Of a stretch of DNA of 64,000 bases, positions 35,781 to 44,160 are shown one piece after another; within the stretch, counting starts at the first letter, position 1; every line of letters begins with the position of its first letter. A program made the translations under genes and the position numbers. This DNA is from DATNPH01 sp036703315 (lineage in GTDB: Bacteria; Cyanobacteriota; Cyanobacteriia; Cyanobacteriales; Coleofasciculaceae): contig DATNPH010000008.1 of NCBI GenBank assembly GCA_036703315.1, positions 46,340 through 110,339 of the forward strand. Reading direction: 5' to 3'. The notes under the pieces are model-generated. The model searched no databases, was not told where the DNA came from, and worked only from the letters and a program-made list of their open reading frames with translations.

Positions 35781-37618
35781 ATATTCCACTTCCATTTTTG
35801 CTGTTGTGCATTCCATCTTACAGCTACGATTTCTGCTGGAGGATTGATGCGATCGCCCCTTTCATCGAATTCAATGATTCCGGTGACTCCCTTCACCTGT
35901 TTTCGCTGTTCTTTGAAATATTGATTCATATGTATAAGTAAAGATTGACTATCTTTGCAATGATATTTTTCTAAAATTCTCAGAATTATTAATGCTGAGT
36001 CGAAAGCTGTTGCACTACGCCATGTTAAGTTTTCTTCTCCCCATAACTGAGTCCCCATTTGACAAAAACGCTCTTGCATAAAATTGTCGCTATTGCACCC
36101 GTTTTCCTTACTATTCCAATGCCAAGGAATACAAGCTATGATTTGGCACTCCGAATGATTGATTAAATTATACTGACTTTGCTCATCGATCCAATGTAAA
36201 ACATTCTCTTGGTAAAACGTGGCTGAACCAGCTATTAAACAGTTGTTTAGATTTAATCGGCTAATCAGTCCAGCGTTATTGAGAGAATTAGGTTCAATTC
36301 CTCCGTCGGGAATTATGATAATAATATCAACGCCATCTTGTTTGATATCTTCCAAATAAGCTTGAATTTGATAATAGTTTTCACTGATATAACTACATTC
36401 TTGTAGAAAAACAAACTGTTCTTTACTTTGCTCTAGATATTTTTTTAGGGTGCTTCTGTAGGAAGTGCTGTAAGTACTATTGTTGTTATAGATAATAGCG
36501 ACTTTCTTTTTGCTTTGCTTTGAAAACTTTTCCGTCAAATAATCAGCTAATCGTTTGGCATTAACACTATCTTGAGTAGTCAGTCTAAAAAAAGATAAGC
36601 TTTCACCCCCAGATAAATGGGAAAGTTCATTGGATGTACTACTAGAGTTGACTAAAATTAACCCATTTTTCGAGTAGAAGTGCAGTGCTTTTTTGGTCAT
36701 TTCGCTTGAGTAGTGACCGAGAATAGCAATAACGTTTAATTGTGGTGCTAAATTAGCTAAATTTTCCGCTGTTTGGTTGTATGGACTATATAAATTATTG
36801 AGGTCATTAACAATTAGAATTTGCAAAGCTATTTGACTATCTGCATTATTTAGAGTAGAGAATATATTAGGTCTAATATCATCCAAGTTTATCTCTTTTT
36901 CTAGAGAAGCTTTATCAAAGATTGGCAGATTTACTTGTAATTGAATTTGGGCAATTCCTCGCAAAATTTCAGCAGCAACATGACCCCGATTATGATAAAA
37001 AGGAACAACCACAGCAAGGGTATAAATTTCAATCTTTTTATCTTGTAAAAGGGTTCGTTTATATTCAATCAAACAGTTGTTAATATAAATTAAAACTTCT
37101 GGATTACCTATGCCATAAATCTTTACTTCTTTTTTCCAAGCCCAAAGGAAGCACTTCAAGGCTTGATAGTAAAGTCCTTGCTGATAAAATTGTGTTCCTT
37201 CAATCTGAAATTGAACAATCTCTTGATTAGGGGGATAAAGAAAAATTTGTCTTCCAAAACTTCCTTGAAAGTTATCATTGTTTAATTGAGGGGCAGGATT
37301 CAACTTATAATTATTATTTGGATGAAGTAAGAGATTAAGAATTATCACCCAGTTGCCAGCTATCTGCTCTTGGTCAACTTGCATTAGCTCTGCTATTCGA
37401 GGATAGATATAATTACTCAACCTATCTCTAATATTTTGCCCAGGTAAATTGACTCGATTAGCTATGTGTTGTCGAGAGTATCCCAGCAGAGATTGACAAA
37501 TAATTCCCTTATCAAGTTCACTGAGTTGCTTTTTATTGGAAAGAGTATCTAACTTTTGAAAGAAAAGGTCAATATTAATACCTAGCTGTTCTATAACCTG
37601 CTGACAATTTTGACACAT
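35777..37618 (-). CDS. HTH plus type-1 periplasmic-binding-fold protein without a signal peptide
   Basis: 613 residues. The N-terminus starts with a CxxC (MCQNCQQ) and a helix-turn-helix-like region (~35-80, GYSRQHIANRVNLPGQNIRDRL) of the kind at the N-terminus of many cyanobacterial STAND/conflict proteins. A short TPR-like pair (~140-180) follows. Residues ~195-600 look like a branched-chain-amino-acid-type binding protein (AVVVPFYHNRGHVAAEILRG, VIAILGHYSS, LILVNSSSTS, KKVAIIYNNNSTYS). No signal peptide or lipobox is visible, so the binding domain should be cytoplasmic, as in a ligand-gated sensor. It is the last gene of the minus-strand run. Confidence 0.75.
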   Translation of the reverse strand: MCQNCQQVIEQLGINIDLFFQKLDTLSNKKQLSELDKGIICQSLLGYSRQHIANRVNLPGQNIRDRLSNYIYPRIAELMQVDQEQIAGNWVIILNLLLHPNNNYKLNPAPQLNNDNFQGSFGRQIFLYPPNQEIVQFQIEGTQFYQQGLYYQALKCFLWAWKKEVKIYGIGNPEVLIYINNCLIEYKRTLLQDKKIEIYTLAVVVPFYHNRGHVAAEILRGIAQIQLQVNLPIFDKASLEKEINLDDIRPNIFSTLNNADSQIALQILIVNDLNNLYSPYNQTAENLANLAPQLNVIAILGHYSSEMTKKALHFYSKNGLILVNSSSTSNELSHLSGGESLSFFRLTTQDSVNAKRLADYLTEKFSKQSKKKVAIIYNNNSTYSTSYRSTLKKYLEQSKEQFVFLQECSYISENYYQIQAYLEDIKQDGVDIIIIIPDGGIEPNSLNNAGLISRLNLNNCLIAGSATFYQENVLHWIDEQSQYNLINHSECQIIACIPWHWNSKENGCNSDNFMQERFCQMGTQLWGEENLTWRSATAFDSALIILRILEKYHCKDSQSLLIHMNQYFKEQRKQVKGVTGIIEFDERGDRINPPAEIVAVRWNAQQQKWKWNI

Positions 37619-37802
37619 CGTAATAGCTCATCATCTTTTATCAAAATGATAATCTGATTGTCAGTCTAGGTTATCCTATAGGTGTGGAAATAATTTCTAC
37701 AGATATCGCTGCAAGTTATAAAAGAAGGAATAAAATATATCTGTGGAAGCGACTCAAGATTAGCGATATTCCAGCCAGGAGTGAGTTTTGATTATGGGTT
37801 GG

Positions 37803-39383
37803 TTATCGAACAGTTTTCAAGCTCTCAGTCTTGGACGTAAATAAGTCGGTAAAAATGCTTAGTACCGTGCGATCGCGCACTCGAATATTGGCGCTGATCG
37901 ACATTCCTGATTGCAAGGATACCTTCCTCTCGTTAATTACCAGTGACTGCTGCTTCAATCTAATTTTGGCAGGAAAACTATAGAACGGACGAACTTGTTC
38001 AGGTGGCAGCGCATCAGAACCAATCCAGACTACTTCCCCTTTCACATCACCAAATTCACTAAACGGAAACGAGTCAATCCGGACATCAACTGGCATGCCT
38101 TCTTTCACAAAACCAATATCTTTGTTACTGAGAAAAACTTTAGCAACAAGACCATCAGCCGGAACAATTTTAAGAATCGGCTCACTTGTATTAGCAACGA
38201 AGCCAGGAGATGAAGGTTTCAAGTCAAAGACTGTTCCCGCGTCAGGAGCCCGTAGCTCTTGATATCTTAGATTGAGCTTGGTTTGACTAAACTGGCTATC
38301 CATTTCAGCAAGCTTTTTCTCATTTTCTACAATATATTTATTCAGCTGAGTATCAATTTCAGATATTTTTTTATCATTATCAGCCAGCCGGGTGGTTAAA
38401 TCTTTTTGAGAGAGAGCAACAGTATTCCTTAACTGTTGTTTAGCTTGTGAAATTTTTAATTTTAGGCGTCCTTGTTCCTGAATAAGCTCGTCAACTTCGG
38501 CTTGGCGTGTTTTTACCTCCTGCTGCTGCTTAAGATACTGGATATTGGGAATGCCTCCCTCTTTCGCTAAAATCTCTATCTTGTTAAGAATTCCCTGCTC
38601 AACTTCAAACCTACTCTTCCCATTAGCAAGTTGAACCGAGTTTTGGTCAAGTTGTTTCTCTAGTTGTCCAACTTCTAACTCATTGCTAGCGATACGAGAG
38701 TTGAGTTCTGCGGTGGCAAATTGTAAACGCGCCCGTTGTTCAGGGCTGAGATTAGTACCCAGGGAGTCACCACTCAGTTGAGTTCGATACAGCTGATTTT
38801 CTGCTACCAGAGCTTTTCGGCTTTCAGCGAGAGAGGCAATTTCTTTTGGCAGTTGCAGTTGTATAGCTGTAAGTTCTGCGACTGACGAAGCAGTGGGGTT
38901 GTTGATTACTGAGCGATAAAATTGGTTTTCTTTAATTAACGTGGCGCGAATTTTTTCGAGGGAAGACAATTGAGCTTGAGCAGCTGTAGAATCTAGTCGG
39001 AGTAGCAAATCACCTTTGTTAACGCGCTGTCCATCCTTGACAAGAATTTCTTTAACAACTCCGCTAATGGGAGCTTGGACATCCTTAACAGCGCCTTGTG
39101 GTTCCAGCTTACCTTGGGCGGGGACGGCTTGCTCAATTTTGGCTACGCTAGCCCAAATCACCCCGAAGGTTGTCACGCCGACAATTGTCCAGAGGATAGC
39201 CCGTGACCAATTGTGGGATTGTCGCAGAATGACAGGCTGGTCAAATTTGCCGTTACTATTTGAGTTGCTGCCATTACCATTTGAGTTACTGTTAGTGTGA
39301 ACCTTGTGTTCACCTATATTCACGTCAGTCAGCTGGGTTGTAATAATTTGTTGGTTTAACTTAGACCCGTTGCGTTGGTTCAT
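37803..39383 (-). CDS. HlyD-family membrane fusion protein
   Basis: 526 residues. A low-complexity Asn/Ser-rich cytoplasmic start (NSNSNGNGSNSNSNGKF) is followed by one membrane helix (~68-85, ILWTIVGVTTFGVIWASVA), a lipoyl/barrel-sandwich half (GKLEPQGAVKDVQAPISGVV), a long coiled coil (~130-370) and a C-terminal HlyD beta domain (RAPDAGTVFDLKPSSPGFV). It spans the periplasm to connect the ABC exporter to an outer-membrane TolC-like channel, which is not encoded here. It directly follows the exporter gene in transcription. Confidence 0.92.
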   Translation of the reverse strand: MNQRNGSKLNQQIITTQLTDVNIGEHKVHTNSNSNGNGSNSNSNGKFDQPVILRQSHNWSRAILWTIVGVTTFGVIWASVAKIEQAVPAQGKLEPQGAVKDVQAPISGVVKEILVKDGQRVNKGDLLLRLDSTAAQAQLSSLEKIRATLIKENQFYRSVINNPTASSVAELTAIQLQLPKEIASLAESRKALVAENQLYRTQLSGDSLGTNLSPEQRARLQFATAELNSRIASNELEVGQLEKQLDQNSVQLANGKSRFEVEQGILNKIEILAKEGGIPNIQYLKQQQEVKTRQAEVDELIQEQGRLKLKISQAKQQLRNTVALSQKDLTTRLADNDKKISEIDTQLNKYIVENEKKLAEMDSQFSQTKLNLRYQELRAPDAGTVFDLKPSSPGFVANTSEPILKIVPADGLVAKVFLSNKDIGFVKEGMPVDVRIDSFPFSEFGDVKGEVVWIGSDALPPEQVRPFYSFPAKIRLKQQSLVINERKVSLQSGMSISANIRVRDRTVLSIFTDLFTSKTESLKTVR

Positions 39384-39482
39384 TAGGTGGTAGGTGTTAG
39401 GTGGTAGGTGTTAGGTGTTAGCTGGTAGGTGTTAGCTGGTAGGTGTAGCTGGTAGGTGTAGCTGGTAGGTGGTAGGTGTTAG
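39384..39482. repeat. Tandem GGTAGGTGTTAGCT-type repeats between exporter and adaptor genes
   Basis: About 100 bp made of TAGGTGGTAGGTGT and TAGCTGGTAGGTGT units in an irregular array, ending one base before the HlyD start codon. Pattern variants suggest growth by slippage. It replaces a normal Shine-Dalgarno region for the adaptor gene, although its AGGTG units may themselves serve as weak sites. Confidence 0.75.
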
Positions 39483-39538
39483 ATTTGAAGGCTTTACAAG
39501 GAGTCCAGAAACCTAATTTTTCCCCTAAAATATAAAAC

Positions 39539-42505
39539 CTAAAGTTGCGCTTCTTGTTGCCGATAGAGGCAGTAATAGCGACCTTTTTGGGTCATTAATT
39601 CTTCATGGGTGCCTTGTTCTACAATTGCTCCTTTATCCATCATCAAAATGATGTCAGCATTGCGAATTGTGGTGAGGCGATGGGTAATGAAAAAGACGGT
39701 GCGCCCTTGATAAGCTTGAGCCAGATTTAAACATACCTGCCGCTCAGCATCATAGTCCAAGGCACTGGTGGCTTCATCTAAAATCAGCATCCCAGGTGAT
39801 TGCAAAACTGTTCGCGCGATCGCAATTCGCTGCCGCTGTCCCCCCGATAACGCTGAACCCCGCTCCCCGACACGAGTGTTGTAGCCGCTAGGCAAACCCA
39901 TAATAAACTCGTGGGCGACAGCAACCTTTGCCGCCTCGATGATTTCCTCAGAACTGGCATCAGGATTCGTCAGGGCGATATTCTCCTGCACCGTCCCATC
40001 AAATAGGAGTGTTTCCTGAGGAACAATGCCAATTTGACGCCGCAAGGAATACAGTTCTACCTTGCTGATATCGTAGCCATCAACCAGAATGCGGCCAGAG
40101 TTCGGCTCATACAGTCGGGGCAATAATTTTGTTAGGGTACTTTTACCAGAGCCACTTTGACCCACAATGCCGACAAAAGAGCCTGCTGGGATATCTACAC
40201 TGACATTACTCAACTGAAGTGGGCCACTAGCGGCAAAGCGAAACGAGACATTTTCATACTTCACCGTCCCCTGAACTGGAGGAAGAGAAATATTATGACG
40301 GTCTTGTTCATCAGCTTCTTGTGGCGAATCTACGATATCACTGAGACGTTCTAGAGATAGCGCCGTACTTTGAAAGTTTTGCCAAATTTGGGCTAACCGT
40401 AGTAACGGTCCTGTGACGTAGCCAGCAATCATGCGGAAGGCAATTAACTGCCCCAACGTTAATTTCTGATCCAATACCAGGTAGGCTCCCACCCAAAGTA
40501 CCAGTAAGGCAGACAGCTTGTTTAAGAAATTGCTGGTCGAACTGGCGGCGGTGGAGGTCAGAACATTTTTAAATCCGTCGCTGACATAACGAGCATAGCG
40601 CTCTTGCCATTGCCAACGCGATCGCAATTCAATATTCTGGGCTTTAACCGTGGAAATCCCTGATAACACCTCCACTAAATAGGACTGTGTTTCCGCCTGA
40701 CGTTCCGCCTTAGCGCGTAGCTGTCGCCGCACAATGGGGGAAACGAGAACCGTGAGCAACACAAATAAAGGAATTACTGCCAACGTCACCAGTGTCAACA
40801 GCCAACTGTAGATAAACATGACCACGATGTAGACGACGGAAAAAACCGCATCTAACACCACCGTCAACGCTGTGCCGGTGAGAAACTGACGGATATTTTC
40901 TAGCTCATTGACGCGAGTGGCTAATTCTCCAACCGGTCGTCGTTCAAAATAGTGCAACGGCAGGCGTAACAAGTGGTCGATAATTTCCGAACCTAAAGCT
41001 AGGTCAATGCGGTTCGTCGTATCGACAAACAAGTAAGTGCGTAAGCTTGTCAACAGCGCTTCAAAAACTGCGACACCTACCAGTAAAATTCCTAAGACGT
41101 GCAGAGTGTCAATACTGTTCTGTACGATCACCTTGTCGATGATCACCTGAAGCATCAAGGGATTCGCCAGACCAAACAATTGCACAAAAAAGGAAGCGAT
41201 TAAAACTTCCACTAAGACCTTGCGGTAGCGAATGATAGAAGGGATAAACCACGAGAGTCCAAACCGCTCTTTAGGGGTGTCTTTCGTTGGCTTGAGCAGT
41301 AGTACCTGCCCGTCTTCACCCCAGTTTTTTAGGAACTTTGCAGGTTTGAGGCGCTTGAGTCCACTTTCTGGTGCAGCTAGTACCAGTTCCCGTTCGCTGC
41401 TTTCGTAGAGGATGGCGAAGCTGTCTTGCCAAGAGAGCATTACTGGGGTTGGTAGGCGGCTGACGGCAACAGCAGGTACATTGACCAGTTGAGCGTTTAA
41501 TCCCATCATGTCTGCGATCGCACCACAATGTTGCAGGGAGAGGCTGCCATTCTTGGACTGCTGGTTGGCAATGACGCGGCGTACCGTATCTCGGCGGAAG
41601 GGCATACCCCAATGCTGAGAGAGCATTTGGAAGCATGCCAAAGTTGCATCAACTGCACCTCTACCCCGAACAAAAGGATAATTCTGCTTGGTTGCTGGCT
41701 CTTGTTGAGTGGAGCTTGTCGCCGATTGCTCTGGAGCGTAAGGAATCTCTACTGTATCAGGTGTATCAGGAGTGGTGGCAGATGATTCTGATGTAGGCGT
41801 TAACGTTGCAGGGGAGAGCAACTCAGCCGGAATTCCAACCAGGCGAGTGAAACCCGAACCTTTGACCTCAAGATTTGCAACCGTTTCCGAGTGGAGACAA
41901 GTTCCCACGGGTAAGTTAGCTGACGCTCCCCCACTGACAAACCATACCCGATCGCTGTCGAGTCGGCTGGACATCTGACCGCCACGCGGCACATTACAGA
42001 TTAGGGTATTTGACCAAGCCTGAAGGGCGAGTTCTTTGAGATCACGTTCTCCATCTGCTCGTCGCTCCAGTTCTGCACCCAAGAGGTCGAAAATTTCCAC
42101 TACGCTACAACGCGATCGGAAAGCTCCCGAAACGGCTGATTCGGAGTTCAACAGAGTAAAGAAGTTAGTCGCTTTGAGAATAAGACAAACGGCTTCAGTA
42201 GACGCGATCGCTGTTTCACAAGGTACTCCCCTCAGCAACCCAACCCAGCCAATAATTTCTCCCGGTTGCAGCAACTTTAGCGTTACTGGTGCCGGACGGC
42301 TGGGTTCATAACCCAGGAGACGAGCTTGCCCCTGAAAGAGAATGGCAACGTGAGCGGGCAGTTGCTCCCGTACAACAATCGCCTGACCCATGCGATAGCG
42401 CAGCAACTGGCACTGGGATGCAAGTTTTGCTAGTGCCGTTGATGACAACTGCTCAAAAGGATAGATACCAGCCAGAAACTCTTGAATCGTCGTCGTATAG
42501 GTCAT
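39539..42505 (-). CDS. Type I secretion ABC exporter with cNMP-binding and Cys-less C39-like domains
   Basis: 988 residues. Residues ~1-140 are a cNMP-binding-like domain (FLAGIYPFEQLSSTALAKLA). Residues ~280-410 are C39-peptidase-like, but the catalytic region reads GAVDATLACF where the active DCG motif is expected, so the Cys is missing and it should recognise cargo without cutting. The membrane domain is ~430-700. The ATPase has GQSGSGKST, LSGGQRQRIA and ILDEATSALD. This matches HlyB-type exporters for cargo with C-terminal signals. It lies between the PpiC gene and the HlyD gene, with an RTX gene upstream. Confidence 0.9.
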   Translation of the reverse strand: MTYTTTIQEFLAGIYPFEQLSSTALAKLASQCQLLRYRMGQAIVVREQLPAHVAILFQGQARLLGYEPSRPAPVTLKLLQPGEIIGWVGLLRGVPCETAIASTEAVCLILKATNFFTLLNSESAVSGAFRSRCSVVEIFDLLGAELERRADGERDLKELALQAWSNTLICNVPRGGQMSSRLDSDRVWFVSGGASANLPVGTCLHSETVANLEVKGSGFTRLVGIPAELLSPATLTPTSESSATTPDTPDTVEIPYAPEQSATSSTQQEPATKQNYPFVRGRGAVDATLACFQMLSQHWGMPFRRDTVRRVIANQQSKNGSLSLQHCGAIADMMGLNAQLVNVPAVAVSRLPTPVMLSWQDSFAILYESSERELVLAAPESGLKRLKPAKFLKNWGEDGQVLLLKPTKDTPKERFGLSWFIPSIIRYRKVLVEVLIASFFVQLFGLANPLMLQVIIDKVIVQNSIDTLHVLGILLVGVAVFEALLTSLRTYLFVDTTNRIDLALGSEIIDHLLRLPLHYFERRPVGELATRVNELENIRQFLTGTALTVVLDAVFSVVYIVVMFIYSWLLTLVTLAVIPLFVLLTVLVSPIVRRQLRAKAERQAETQSYLVEVLSGISTVKAQNIELRSRWQWQERYARYVSDGFKNVLTSTAASSTSNFLNKLSALLVLWVGAYLVLDQKLTLGQLIAFRMIAGYVTGPLLRLAQIWQNFQSTALSLERLSDIVDSPQEADEQDRHNISLPPVQGTVKYENVSFRFAASGPLQLSNVSVDIPAGSFVGIVGQSGSGKSTLTKLLPRLYEPNSGRILVDGYDISKVELYSLRRQIGIVPQETLLFDGTVQENIALTNPDASSEEIIEAAKVAVAHEFIMGLPSGYNTRVGERGSALSGGQRQRIAIARTVLQSPGMLILDEATSALDYDAERQVCLNLAQAYQGRTVFFITHRLTTIRNADIILMMDKGAIVEQGTHEELMTQKGRYYCLYRQQEAQL

Positions 42506-43166
42506 TAAAGCTCACCTGAAACTAGAGGATGAAACTATGCAAAATCGTTCTAACCGAGTGCTATTTTCATCCTTTGGTTGTGGGCAATTGCCCATGGGGT
42601 CTATCTTCAAAGGGCAAGAGAGCACAGGAGTTTTCCGCGCAGGGGAGAACCCTTCATGCTTGTGTTGTGCATAAAGCTTAGGTTGTCTTTGGCAGAAGCC
42701 AACTTTTGCTATGTAGCTTACGCACTTATCGCCCTAAGAAAAGCCATTGATATAAAAAGTTATTGAGTCAAAGAGCGATTAGCGTTTAGAGCTGATCTAT
42801 AAAGTAAAAGTAAAGATACTACTCAAGTAGTGCCCCAATCCCTATCAAGCGGTAATGCTGCCTGAAACTCAATAGATGACGAGAAAACCTTATAAAAGTG
42901 ACCTAGCTGATACTTATTAGCTGATAACTCAACCCCTGATTCCCTGAGTCTCGCTGGGAATATGCTGCCATCGTTGACCTATGGGAGGTAGTCAACAGCA
43001 TCTTGTACCGTTGTGCGAACTGGTTGTTTGTGGGAAATGCTACCTGATGACTGACCACCTACTCGACAGTATATCATTCCTGTTTGAGATGCCAAGTTTC
43101 GATTCAACAATTGTAAGTTAAGATTCAAAACTTAAAAATTTAGTGTGAATCAAAATAGCTCACGAG
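42506..43166. other. Gene-poor stretch of 660 bp with a dispersed repeat copy
   Basis: 42568-42690 holds a copy of the intergenic repeat also at 13111-13232, including a GGGCAATTGCCC palindrome at 42588-42599. The remaining part (42700-43166) has no frame with a convincing start, RNA gene or terminator. It separates the PpiC gene from the exporter gene, so the latter may have its own promoter. Confidence 0.5.
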
Positions 43167-43892
43167 CTAATTTTCAACCGCTAACTGCTGCTTGAGTTGC
43201 TCAGAAACCCAGGTACTAAAACATTCATTCAATAGTCGCTGGCGCATAGCAGCATCTAGCTGGGCAGGGATAAACTTCTCTAGGCGTACAATCACAAGCC
43301 ATTCTCCTAGGCGGATCGGCGGACAAAGTTGCCCCGGTTGACTTGAACGAAGCAGTTGTGCAACTGTCGCGTGAGGCGTACTCAGCTCAACTGGACCAAT
43401 TATTCCACTAGTCTGAGCCTCTGGTCCTTGGGAATACTCCCGTGCTAGATCAGCAAAAGACTGCTCTCCTTCCTGAATCCGGAAATAAAGTTCTTGGGCA
43501 ATTCCTGGATCTTGAGTCCGAATTAGGGAGTAAATCACCCGATCTAACTGTCCCTTGCGAGTCAGGAAATAAGATTCAAGTTTGTGACCCCAATTGGCTT
43601 GTTTAAATTTTTCGATCAACAGCCCCCTCGTCGCTAAAGCGTCTAGTTGCTCTGAAGTCATTCTATGACGTGCTGCCCAAGCGAGTTTTGCTGTCTCGTC
43701 GGTGATCTGATTTTGCTCAAAGAACTGCCCTAAGGCTTTGGCTTTCTCCTCTGGTGTACAGGTTATTGGGGCAATAGCCCGATCAACTATGATTTCACGC
43801 AGCAACGGTGTCAACAGTTGGTAGCCAGTAAGTAGGGGAAGAATTTCCTCAGGTGTAATTTCGCGATCGCCAACTCGTAAAACGGCATTCAT
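43167..43892 (-). CDS. PpiC/parvulin-type peptidyl-prolyl isomerase
   Basis: 241 residues. A helical SurA-like N-terminal part (EEILPLLTGYQLLTPLLREIIVD) is followed by a parvulin domain (~125-215: IQEGEQSFADLAREYSQGPE, GIIGPVELSTPHATVAQLL). There is no signal peptide, so it would act in the cytoplasm. In cyanobacteria such isomerases are commonly encoded beside cNMP-binding/C39 exporters, and I infer it keeps cargo unfolded or folds the substrate before secretion. It lies between the RTX gene and the exporter gene on the same strand. Confidence 0.85.
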   Translation of the reverse strand: MNAVLRVGDREITPEEILPLLTGYQLLTPLLREIIVDRAIAPITCTPEEKAKALGQFFEQNQITDETAKLAWAARHRMTSEQLDALATRGLLIEKFKQANWGHKLESYFLTRKGQLDRVIYSLIRTQDPGIAQELYFRIQEGEQSFADLAREYSQGPEAQTSGIIGPVELSTPHATVAQLLRSSQPGQLCPPIRLGEWLVIVRLEKFIPAQLDAAMRQRLLNECFSTWVSEQLKQQLAVEN

Positions 43893-44160
43893 ACCAGAAA
43901 AACTCTCTTGAGGGGCACGGCATTTTTTCTAGGAAAATCCTACTAAGCTTATAACCTAGTAGGAGCAATAGTTCTAGAGATCGATCCAGAAATGGGAATA
44001 ATGTTATAGAATGAAGCTGCTATTGGACAGAGAGGGAGTTCGGAAACTGGGGAGATAGGGAGAGGCTTGCAATATTCACCCAATCACCCCAACGTGCTTC
44101 GCAGACATACTACTCACTTTTCCGATTACTGAATCGAGCCTCTAGCCAAGCTTTTCTGCT

